This document shows, one piece after another, positions 7,041 through 13,546 of a stretch of 14,734 nucleotides of DNA; the first letter of the stretch is position 1; each line of letters opens with the position of its first letter. The position numbers and the translations under genes are program-made. The stretch lies in assembly GCA_021734595.1 (NCBI GenBank), contig JAIPIO010000068.1, positions 1 through 14,734 on the forward strand. The letters are read 5' to 3'. The notes beneath the pieces were generated by a model, which was not told the origin of the DNA, did not search any database, and saw only the letters and a list, made by a program, of their open reading frames with translations. The DNA comes from Kiritimatiellales bacterium. GTDB taxonomy: Bacteria > Verrucomicrobiota > Kiritimatiellia > Kiritimatiellales > Pontiellaceae.

Positions 7041-8288
7041 ATGGAGCGTTTGATAAAAAAGCCTGGACTTTCAATTTGTGTGTGTGCGTTTTGCCTCTAT
7101 CTCGCATCGTCGTGCTCCCATTCGGAATCAAAGATCGGGGCCGGGAAGGATAAAATTGTTCCCCGTGATTTCAAGAACGGACACAAAGCCAGGAGTCTGA
7201 CCTTTATAAAGACACCGGGCGATAGAGCCGTCATACGTACTGGAGGGGCGAATCTCCCCACGACTTCCTGGGATCCGTACATCCATGTAGATGCAGAGGG
7301 TTATCACATTTTCTTCACGTCAATCTTCTGCAAAGACGGAGAGGGCTACAACTTCTCGCTCCATCCCGGAAACCAAGGGACTTGCAAAATCGCCGATAAT
7401 TTTGGCTCCATCGCATACGGCTTTTCCAACGACAAGGGCCTCACTTGGGAATTTCGCAAAAGTCCGGTTACCGACGGCGGCGGCAACACGGGCTGGGATG
7501 ACCATGCGATTGAAACTGCCCATGTCGCGCGCATTGGCGATAAATTGCATCTGTTCTATAGCGGCACCAGCATGGCGATGAAGAGTCGCTATCAGATTGG
7601 GAAGGGCGAACTCGAGATCGAAGATAATTCCATTTACAAAACACTGATGACAAAGGACAGGAAGTTTTCGCGTCCCCCGAAACCATTTTTGGCCCGGCAG
7701 GACAAGGTTTCCGCCCTCGGCAACAATATCCAGGAACCCTCCGTTGTGGTGAAAGACGATCGTCTCGAACTGTTCTGGATTGGGCTCAGTTGGAAGCTTC
7801 CGGACAAGCCTGAGGGAGTTCCGGGACAGAAGCTCACCGGCATTGGACTCATGAGAAACGTTTACGATCTCAACTTCAACCTGTTGGAGGAGACCGAAAA
7901 ATCCATTGCCAACGGGGTCAACATCACAGAAGTGAAATACTTTGATAACCAGTACTACATGTTTTTCGGAACGATGCCGCTCGGCGGGGCTTTTCACAAA
8001 GGGGAAAAGATCGGGATCATGTCTTCTCCGGACGGGCTTGACTGGGGTGGTAGAAGAGTGATTCTCAAAAGCGGCCCGCGCGACAGCTACGACGGCTGGG
8101 GCATGTTTGGTCCTACGGTGGCGTTGGATGGTAAGGATCTGGTTCTCTTCGTCACAACACTGTCAGTGGAAAAAGGCCGCGTTGATGATGTGTCCAACTT
8201 AAAACCCGGAGAACGGATTGGTATCGGCCTGGTCAATAAGACGATTTATGGGGGCATTGGCAGAGCGATTGCCAGGTTTTCGGATTAA
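7041..8288 (+). CDS. Five-bladed beta-propeller lipoprotein, GH43/GH117-like
   Basis: The 415-residue protein has a basic n-region, a hydrophobic stretch and Cys25 in the context LASSC, suggesting lipidation and anchoring at an outer or inner membrane. The mature part carries repeated blades ending in Asp-box-like turns (FSNDKGLTWEF, SSPDGLDWGG). Acidic residues stand at positions expected for GH32/43/68/117-type propellers: D78 in SWDPYIHVD, D153/D154 and E158 in GWDDHAIETAHV, and E232 in NIQEPSVVVKDD. A glycosidase role is therefore likely but the family and substrate are not set. No Shine-Dalgarno precedes ATG 7041; a TTG at 7050 is an alternative. Between the previous gene and this one (6829-7040) I see no convincing promoter. 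The next 128 bp carry a hairpin and cassette C. Confidence 0.65.
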   Translation: MERLIKKPGLSICVCAFCLYLASSCSHSESKIGAGKDKIVPRDFKNGHKARSLTFIKTPGDRAVIRTGGANLPTTSWDPYIHVDAEGYHIFFTSIFCKDGEGYNFSLHPGNQGTCKIADNFGSIAYGFSNDKGLTWEFRKSPVTDGGGNTGWDDHAIETAHVARIGDKLHLFYSGTSMAMKSRYQIGKGELEIEDNSIYKTLMTKDRKFSRPPKPFLARQDKVSALGNNIQEPSVVVKDDRLELFWIGLSWKLPDKPEGVPGQKLTGIGLMRNVYDLNFNLLEETEKSIANGVNITEVKYFDNQYYMFFGTMPLGGAFHKGEKIGIMSSPDGLDWGGRRVILKSGPRDSYDGWGMFGPTVALDGKDLVLFVTTLSVEKGRVDDVSNLKPGERIGIGLVNKTIYGGIGRAIARFSD

Positions 8289-8328
8289 GAAAGAAGAAGG
8301 GTCCGGGGAATCGGGAATTGATCTTTGC

Positions 8329-8348
8329 GCGAATGGCTGAACATTCGC
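8329..8348. repeat. Hairpin repeat GCGAATG/CATTCGC, copy 1
   Basis: GCGAATG and CATTCGC form a perfect seven-pair stem around GCTGAA. A second copy, differing only by one loop base, lies at 9716-9735. Both are followed by a GCAG core and preceded by GGGAA-type sequence, so a longer diverged repeat unit is shared. It lies 40 bp after the lipoprotein stop and could act as a 3'-end structure. Confidence 0.65.
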
Positions 8349-8380
8349 CGCAGGGGGAATCAGACTGGCAGGCGACCAAA

Positions 8381-8560
8381 TTGACAAACCCCCTGTCTTC
8401 CACTACACCTTTACTCATGAAATCGCTATTCAGAATGATCTCCCCGAGTGAGGCCACGTTGCCGCGTCCAACTCGGCTCCCCGTGAGGCGGCACGTTGTG
8501 CCCCCGACGGGGCAACTCACGTGCACGTGGCGGGGGGCGTACCCCAATCGCCTGAAACGC
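8381..8560 (+). promoter_or_regulatory. Promoter/leader cassette, copy C, with an in-frame insert
   Basis: TTGACA (8381-8386), a 17-bp spacer, TACACC (8404-8409) and seven bases precede the ATG at 8417. The leader reads MKSLFRMISPSE, then a GC-rich insert (8451-8541), then AYPNRLKRIF, recovering the PNRLK segment seen in A and B. Relative to those copies the net insertion is 87 nt, a multiple of three, so the frame is kept. Only the box positions and the leader are conserved; the spacer differs, which argues for selection on promoter spacing and on the peptide or ATG rather than simple recent copying. Confidence 0.55.
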
Positions 8561-9679
8561 ATTTTCGCACTCGTCACCGTCCTTTTTCTAACGCTGTTGC
8601 TTGGGTTGACATGGGAAACCGGATACGGAGACGATGCAAGCAGGGCACCGGGACCCCCGCTGGCCCCAAAGCCCTATCAGATCGGCATTGCGCCCTCGCA
8701 CATCACCAAGCCCACCGCGCCGCTGTTCGGCGATCGCGTAGATGATTGGGACGAGGTGCGCCAGAACATCGACTTCTACAAGGTCTATTCGCTGCAGGCC
8801 GTGCCTCCTGACTGGGCCAGCCCGCTGCCGGTCGATTCGTTCGCGGCCTTCGTGAAAGAGCACGGGATCGCGGTCGACGCCGAGTTTGGGAATTTCAGGT
8901 TCAACGGGGGAGTGGGAGAAGGCTTGGCGGCGGCAAAGCGCGCCCAAGCCATGCACGCCTGGCTGGGACATCGCGGACTGAAACTCCATGCCTTGCACCT
9001 GGACGGTCCGATCCGCCGGTTGATGGGCTGCGACCGCAAAGAAAACGACGGCCTCTCCTTGACACAAGCCGCAGAGGAAATCGCCGTTTTCCTCTCCGAA
9101 TGCCGCAAGGCGTTCCCCGGCACACGCATCGGCTTGATCACCAATTTCCCCAACTGGCACTACAGCCCGGAGCACCCGGGAATGCTGGGCACCTGGACGG
9201 ACCGCAGCGGGGTGCACTATCGAGACGCCTTGGAGGCCGTCTACCATGCCGTGCGCGAAAAGGGGACCCGTTTCGATTTTGTCGAGGTGGATTGTCCGCT
9301 GAACTACTACCGTGCCACGACGAACCGTGCCGATCCGTCCCGGCGAGTGAACAACGCGGCCAAATTCAAAGCCCTTCAAAGGTGGTGCGAAGAACGGGAT
9401 CTGGAGTTCTGGCTGGTGGTCAATTACGACACCAATCCGCAACGCGTGGCAGGTAAACCTGAGTTGGGTAACCGTCTGTTTCACGATGAGACGTTGGCCT
9501 ACATCCGGCAGTTGCGCCGGGGCGGGGTGTTTCCCGATTGCTTTACGATCCAGTCCTGGTACAAGCTGCCCGCAGAGCACCTTCCGGAAGAGGGGGGCTA
9601 CTCCTTCATGAACACCGCCCGCGATGCCATCAGGCTAATCCGTGACCTGTTCCCCGCACCGGACGAAGCAAAACAATGA
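8417..9679 (+). CDS. Exported TIM-barrel-like protein of unknown function
   Basis: The chosen start at 8417 matches the cassette ATG and gives 420 residues; an in-frame ATG at 8318 would put the promoter inside the gene. Residues 1-46 are the cassette leader plus an Arg/Pro-rich insert, and residues 47-66 (RIFALVTVLFLTLLLGLTW) form a signal or membrane segment. The n-region is thus unusually long. The mature part alternates short hydrophobic strands and helices: YQIGIAPSHITK, HALHLDGPIRR, TRIGLITNFPNW, FDFVEVDCPLNYY, LEFWLVVNYDTN. This order suits a (beta/alpha)8 barrel, with acidic residues at strand ends as in glycosidases or aldolases. I do not recognise the family. It precedes the fucosidase operon, so a part in glycan breakdown is inferred from context only. 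Confidence 0.55.
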   Translation: MKSLFRMISPSEATLPRPTRLPVRRHVVPPTGQLTCTWRGAYPNRLKRIFALVTVLFLTLLLGLTWETGYGDDASRAPGPPLAPKPYQIGIAPSHITKPTAPLFGDRVDDWDEVRQNIDFYKVYSLQAVPPDWASPLPVDSFAAFVKEHGIAVDAEFGNFRFNGGVGEGLAAAKRAQAMHAWLGHRGLKLHALHLDGPIRRLMGCDRKENDGLSLTQAAEEIAVFLSECRKAFPGTRIGLITNFPNWHYSPEHPGMLGTWTDRSGVHYRDALEAVYHAVREKGTRFDFVEVDCPLNYYRATTNRADPSRRVNNAAKFKALQRWCEERDLEFWLVVNYDTNPQRVAGKPELGNRLFHDETLAYIRQLRRGGVFPDCFTIQSWYKLPAEHLPEEGGYSFMNTARDAIRLIRDLFPAPDEAKQ

Positions 9680-9715
9680 CACATGCGAACCAAAGGGGCT
9701 GCCCGGGAAATTGGG

Positions 9716-9735
9716 GCGAATGACTGAACATTCGC
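9716..9735. repeat. Hairpin repeat GCGAATG/CATTCGC, copy 2
   Basis: This is the second copy of the seven-pair hairpin found at 8329-8348, here with loop ACTGAA, 37 bp after the stop of the preceding gene. It is followed by a second near-perfect inverted repeat around 9747-9768 (AACCTTGCAG and CTGCAGGTT). Both copies lie just downstream of a coding region, which suits a 3'-end element. Confidence 0.6.
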
Positions 9736-9801
9736 GGCAGATGCGCAACCTTGCAGAAGCTGCAGGTTTCAGCTCGATGACGTGGACGGCGGTGCCAAGG
9801 G

Positions 9802-9869
9802 TTCCAATGATTGGAAAATAGATTCCAACCATTGGAAAACCGCGGTAGGATGGCTTCCAATGATTGGAA
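9802..9869. repeat. Three-site dyad array upstream of the fucosidase
   Basis: Three dyads, TTCCAATGATTGGAA (9802-9816), TTCCAACCATTGGAA (9823-9837) and TTCCAATGATTGGAA (9855-9869), start 21 and 32 bp apart, close to two and three helical turns. All three have intact TTCCA/TGGAA arms. The last ends 32 bp before the fucosidase ATG, a position suited to an operator or activator site. The same 21/31 layout occurs at 13469-13535 between convergent genes, which argues that the array may be a repeat family and not a dedicated operator. Confidence 0.8.
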
Positions 9870-9901
9870 CGTGCGATCGAATGGAAATGAAAGGAACAGC
9901 C

Positions 9902-11260
9902 ATGAACAACACCAGACGCCACCTCCTGAAGCAAACCGCCGGCGCGGCCGTGCTCCTCTCTTCTTCGCTGGCTTTCCGGCGGGCCGCCGCCCAGACCGCG
10001 GATTCCGCCGGCGCTGATCCGGACGACACCATTCCCGTACCCGAACCCCGCGTGGCCCGTTTCGAACGGCTGGCCTTCGGCATGTTTATCCATTGGGGGC
10101 TCTACTCGCAGCTGGGGCGCGGCGAGTGGGTGATGAACCGCGAGAAGATCCCGAAGGAGGAATACCGCAAGCTGCAAACGACCTTTACCGCCGCGGATTT
10201 CGACGGCCGCGCCATCGCCCGGACCGCCAAGCGCGCCGGCATGAAATACATCACGCTCACCTCGCGGCACCACGACGGGTTCAGCCTCTACGATACCCGC
10301 GGCCTGACCGACTGGGACGCCATGCACGCCCCCGCCAACAGGGATCTGGTCAAGGACTTCGTGGAGGGCTGCCAGGCGGAGGGCATCCTGCCGATGCTCT
10401 ACCACACCACGCTCGACTGGTACCAGGAGAGCTTCGAGAACGACTTCGACGCATACCTCGACTATTTGCATAAATCGGTCGAGGTGCTCTGTACGCATTA
10501 CGGCCCCATCGGCGGCTTGTGGTTCGACGGCAACTGGAGCAAGAAGGACGCCGACTGGAAGGAAGACCGGCTCTACACGATGATCCGCCGCCTACAGCCC
10601 GAGGCCATGATCATCAACAACACGGGGTTGAAGCAGCGCGGCAAGCTGGGGCACCCGGAAATCGACAGCACCACCTTCGAACAGGGACGGCCCACGCCCA
10701 TGGACCGCCGCGGCCTGCCGAAATACGTCAGCGGCGAGATGTGCCAGACCATGAACCGGCATTGGGGAATCGGCGTCAACGACTTCGCCTACCAGTCGCC
10801 GAAGGAAATCATCGAAAACCTGTGCGCCTGCCGCAAGGTCGGCGCCAACTACCTGCTGAACGTGGGCCCCACCGCGACCGGCAGGATCCCCGACTACGAA
10901 GCGGCCGCCCTGGCCCGCAGCGGCGACTGGGTGCGGATGCACGGCGAAGCGGTGCACGACGGAAAGCCGTACGCTCTGGAAAGCAAGGGCCGCGACTTCG
11001 CCCTGGCCGCCGGCGGTAAAATCTACCTCTTTATCCACGACCTTGACCTGGGCCACCACCACGGACCGAAGCCGGAAGTCTCGGGGGCCGGGCCGCGAAC
11101 GTTTGCCGGGTTGGACCGGCAGGTCGGCAAGGCGGAATGGATGGATAACGGCGAGAGCCTCAAGTTCAAGCAGCAGGGCGACCGGTTGACCGTCACCTGC
11201 AAGAAATTCCCCTACGGCACGAACACGGTCGTGCGGGTGGCCTGTTTGACGATTAAATGA
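9902..11260 (+). CDS. Tat-exported GH29 alpha-L-fucosidase
   Basis: ATG 9902 is preceded by AAAGGA at a good distance. The frame stays open upstream, but that part translates the dyad repeats and was excluded. The 452-residue product starts MNNTRRHLLKQTAGAAVLLS, a twin-arginine signal (T-R-R-x-L-L-K). The catalytic barrel shows GH29 hallmarks: FERLAFGMFIHWGLYS (residues about 54-69), TSRHHDGFSLYDT, and GGLWFDGNW, where D209 matches the retaining nucleophile. These enzymes release alpha-L-fucose from glycans; here it should act outside the cytoplasm. The tail (AEWMDNGESLKFKQ...) fits the usual C-terminal beta-domain. It overlaps or abuts the next gene and shares with it a nearly identical ribosome-site context (AAAGGAACARCCATGAA), so the two are probably co-transcribed. 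Confidence 0.9.
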   Translation: MNNTRRHLLKQTAGAAVLLSSSLAFRRAAAQTADSAGADPDDTIPVPEPRVARFERLAFGMFIHWGLYSQLGRGEWVMNREKIPKEEYRKLQTTFTAADFDGRAIARTAKRAGMKYITLTSRHHDGFSLYDTRGLTDWDAMHAPANRDLVKDFVEGCQAEGILPMLYHTTLDWYQESFENDFDAYLDYLHKSVEVLCTHYGPIGGLWFDGNWSKKDADWKEDRLYTMIRRLQPEAMIINNTGLKQRGKLGHPEIDSTTFEQGRPTPMDRRGLPKYVSGEMCQTMNRHWGIGVNDFAYQSPKEIIENLCACRKVGANYLLNVGPTATGRIPDYEAAALARSGDWVRMHGEAVHDGKPYALESKGRDFALAAGGKIYLFIHDLDLGHHHGPKPEVSGAGPRTFAGLDRQVGKAEWMDNGESLKFKQQGDRLTVTCKKFPYGTNTVVRVACLTIK

Positions 11261-11277
11261 AAACGAAAGGAACAACC

Positions 11278-12111
11278 ATGAAAACAAAGAGCACAAAAAG
11301 AGAATTGCTCAAGGCGGCGGCGGTTGGGGCCGTTTTTTCGGGAATCAATGCCAGCGGCGCGTCGGCCTGGGCCGGCAAGGCCGGCGGCGGGAAGCTTAAG
11401 CTCGGGCTTGCTTCGTACACCTTCCGGAAGTTCGATCTGGATGAGACGATCAAGATGACGAAACAAATAGGGCTGGAATATATCTGTCTCAAGAGCATGC
11501 ATATGCCCATGGAAAGCACACCGGCGGAGCTGCAGGCGATCGCGGCAAAGGTCAGGGATGCGGGGCTGGTGCTGCACGGCGGAGGGGTCGTCAAAATGAA
11601 AAAGCCCCAGGAGATCGACGCCGGGTTTGAATACGCCAAAAACGCGGGCTTGAAGATGCTGGTCATCTCGCCTGACCCAAAGCTGTTGCCGTTGATCGAT
11701 ACGAAAGTGAAGGAGTACGATGTGACGGTCGCCATCCACAACCATGGACCGGGGGACAATGAATTTCCGACGCCGATGGCGGCCTACGACGAAATCAAGA
11801 AGTATGATGCGCGGATCGGCTTTTGCCACGATATCGGCCATACGATGAGGATGGGGATTGATCCGGTAGAAGAGACCATCCGCTGCGCCGACCGGCTTCA
11901 CGATGTGCACTTCAAGGATGTAACGGTTGCGGCCAAGGAGGGGAAGTCGTGCATTACGGGCCGCGGCGTGATCGATATTGTCAAAATGGTGCGAACGCTC
12001 AAGTCGCTCAACTATGGCGGGGTGCTCTCGTTTGAATACGAAGCGGAAGATCCCTATGTTTCGCTGGCCGAGTCGGTTGGATACACCCGCGGGGTGATGG
12101 CGGCAATATAG
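11278..12111 (+). CDS. Exported sugar phosphate isomerase/epimerase-like TIM barrel (xylose isomerase-like)
   Basis: The start at 11278 has the ribosome site AAAGGAAC; an alternative ATG at 11257 overlaps the fucosidase stop as ATGA. The 277-residue product opens MKTKSTKRELLKAAAVGAVF, which resembles a Tat signal with Lys-Arg in place of Arg-Arg. The barrel belongs to the xylose-isomerase-like superfamily (PF01261 type): LKLGLASYTFRKF at strand 1, IHNHGPGD (H154, H156), CHDIGH (D185, H188), HDVHFKD (H211, D214) and FEYE (E253) give a plausible metal and substrate site. Secreted relatives are frequent in glycan-degrading PVC bacteria, with mostly unknown substrates. Operon context suggests it acts on a fucose-containing product or a related sugar. 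The TAG at 12109-12111 is followed 82 bp later by an intrinsic terminator. Confidence 0.8.
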   Translation: MKTKSTKRELLKAAAVGAVFSGINASGASAWAGKAGGGKLKLGLASYTFRKFDLDETIKMTKQIGLEYICLKSMHMPMESTPAELQAIAAKVRDAGLVLHGGGVVKMKKPQEIDAGFEYAKNAGLKMLVISPDPKLLPLIDTKVKEYDVTVAIHNHGPGDNEFPTPMAAYDEIKKYDARIGFCHDIGHTMRMGIDPVEETIRCADRLHDVHFKDVTVAAKEGKSCITGRGVIDIVKMVRTLKSLNYGGVLSFEYEAEDPYVSLAESVGYTRGVMAAI

Positions 12112-12193
12112 CAACCTTACCGGAAGGGGTCAGAGTACCAGCTTTAGTCAACCCTGATTTTTGAGGTTTGTTTTTGGCATGGCGGGAGGGGCT

Positions 12194-12214
12194 CCGCTAA
12201 AGAGCGGTTTTTTT
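12194..12214 (+). terminator. Intrinsic terminator of the fucosidase/isomerase operon
   Basis: CCGCT and AGCGG form a five-pair GC-rich stem with an AAAG loop, followed by seven T residues. It lies 82 bp after the isomerase stop and points the same way. This is the clearest intrinsic terminator in the window. Confidence 0.7.
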
Positions 12215-12258
12215 CAGGTTTTATTTTCGCGGGGTTTCGGCTTCGGGTTCGGGGTGGA

Positions 12259-12405
12259 TTCCAACGGCTGGAAACAGGTGGTGGCATTCCGGGCTCTGGT
12301 GATCCACCCGCTGCAGACTGGTTTGACGAGACATCGGTTTTGCGCATCGGCGCAGATTTTTAGGTTTGCGGCGTGGGTTAGGATAATTGCTTCCAATGCC
12401 TGAAA
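12259..12405. repeat. Two isolated dyads in the 12112-12495 gap
   Basis: TTCCAACGGCTGGAA (12259-12273) is an intact-arm copy of the dyad family, and TTCCAATGCCTGAAA (12391-12405) is a decayed copy that lost one arm base. They are 132 bp apart, so they do not form the tight array seen elsewhere. The rest of this 384-bp gap holds the terminator at 12194 and, apart from the ribosome site AGGAGGAGC at 12478-12486, nothing else I can support. Confidence 0.6.
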
Positions 12406-12495
12406 GCACCACTCTTTACACATTATGTGACAAAATCTCCCTGAGATGTGTACTTGAACTAACAAGGATGTAAAAACAGGAGGAGCGGTAAAACG

Positions 12496-13440
12496 ATGAA
12501 GAGGCTGGCATACATCATGTTTGCGTTGCTGATCGGAGTCGGTACCGTTCGGGCTGTGGAGGTCTACACTTTCGAAGCACTTGCGATCGACAGTAACATC
12601 AACGGCCAGGATCACTGGAAGGTTCAGCCCGGCGGGGGACAAGCCACCGTGCGACAGGATGAGACGAGCAACGGTACTCAGGTCGTCCGCCACTACAAAG
12701 AGGTAGGAGGCGCCGACCAATCCGCGTATATCACCCGCACGAACGATGCGAGCTTTAATTTTCTACCCTTCTCCGGCTCGGAGAGCAATGCGATCATCCA
12801 GAGTGAGGTCAATGGTGAGCATCTAGCCATGTTTGCCCTGGGTTGCGACCGCAACGGCGACGGGTTGTTGTTGAGCGCAGACGGGGAGCTGGGGCCGGCC
12901 TTCGGGGTTTATGACCGCAACTTCAGCATCCAGCAGGCCGGACTGGGGTCCATGAGCAACGTGGTGTTCGGGAGCGGCAACAACGGCAGCGACTGGTATC
13001 GGCTTCAGTTGCAAATAGATTTTACGGCCGGCGAGGGGAAAGGGACCGGCAGCCTTTACTACATGAACCTGACTGACGGTGATACGGTTTTCCAAGCGGT
13101 GGCCGGACTAACCGACCTGCCGCTGGGACTGGACGGGCTGCATACAGACGCCCATCCGTCGCAGTGGAATGCCATTTGGCTCCATCTGCGGTCCAGCGGC
13201 GGCAGTATTCCCTGCGCAGATAATCTGATTCCAAACCTCAACGGCATACTCATCACTGAAATGATCCCCTCGCCGGACAACATGCTGCGCTGGCGGGGTG
13301 GTACGGGACCTTATCAGGTGCAGCGGCGGGAACGCCTGGACGCAGGCAACTGGGTGGACGAGGGCGGTACCACGATGCTGACCAATGCGACGGTATCAAT
13401 CACTGCCGACACTGGATTCTTCCGCGTCACCCAGCCGTGA
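12496..13440 (+). CDS. Secreted lectin-like protein with an EF-hand-type loop
   Basis: A strong AGGAGG (12478-12483) precedes ATG 12496. The 314-residue protein has a signal peptide (MKRLAYIMFALLIGVGTVRA) and a body rich in short beta strands that resembles concanavalin A-like/LamG jelly-roll domains, for example YTFEALAIDSNINGQDHW and GSDWYRLQLQIDF. Residues 118-129 read DRNGDGLLLSAD, a match to the DxNxDG calcium-binding loop. The last 60 residues (MLRWRGGTGPYQVQRRERLD ... WVDEGGTT ... GFFRVTQP) match the small beta-domain found at the C-terminus of many secreted Verrucomicrobia-type proteins. No catalytic motif is seen, so glycan binding or a surface role is likelier than catalysis. It ends 106 bp before a convergent gene, with a dyad array between them. 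Confidence 0.6.
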   Translation: MKRLAYIMFALLIGVGTVRAVEVYTFEALAIDSNINGQDHWKVQPGGGQATVRQDETSNGTQVVRHYKEVGGADQSAYITRTNDASFNFLPFSGSESNAIIQSEVNGEHLAMFALGCDRNGDGLLLSADGELGPAFGVYDRNFSIQQAGLGSMSNVVFGSGNNGSDWYRLQLQIDFTAGEGKGTGSLYYMNLTDGDTVFQAVAGLTDLPLGLDGLHTDAHPSQWNAIWLHLRSSGGSIPCADNLIPNLNGILITEMIPSPDNMLRWRGGTGPYQVQRRERLDAGNWVDEGGTTMLTNATVSITADTGFFRVTQP

Positions 13441-13468
13441 TCCAGTAATTCTCCGCTATTTCAACGAC

Positions 13469-13535
13469 TCCCAAAGGCTGGAAAAAAGTTTCCAATGACT
13501 GGAAAAATCCGCCGCTTTTTTTCCAATGATTGGAA
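13469..13535. repeat. Three-site dyad array between convergent genes
   Basis: TCCCAAAGGCTGGAA (13469-13483, first arm diverged), TTCCAATGACTGGAA (13490-13504) and TTCCAATGATTGGAA (13521-13535) start 21 and 31 bp apart. The layout matches the array at 9802 almost exactly, although here no gene start lies downstream on either strand. Flanking T and A runs (GAAAAA, TTTTTTT) could let it end transcription in both directions. Confidence 0.75.
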
Positions 13536-13546
13536 TCGGTACTTTT

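Noticed and set aside
6871..7053. 60-codon open frame before the lipoprotein gene
   Set aside because: No ribosome site, no recognisable domain, low-complexity charged tail, and it overlaps the start of a well-supported gene in another frame.
8588..9580. Long minus-strand open frame (330 codons) inside the 8417 gene
   Set aside because: Antisense shadow; the plus-strand frame has a signal segment and regular strand-helix pattern, while this one has no recognisable motif.
9802..9869. Dyad array as a CRISPR-like repeat array
   Set aside because: Repeats are 15 bp palindromes with 6 and 17 bp gaps, far too short for CRISPR repeats and spacers, and no cas genes are present.
9782..9901. In-frame upstream extension of the fucosidase gene
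   Set aside because: It translates the dyad repeats, has no ribosome site, and ATG 9902 has both a good AAAGGA and a complete Tat signal.
12161..12403. 80-codon open frame in the gap after the isomerase gene
   Set aside because: It runs through the intrinsic terminator and a dyad repeat, has no ribosome site, and its Phe/Gly-rich translation looks non-biological.
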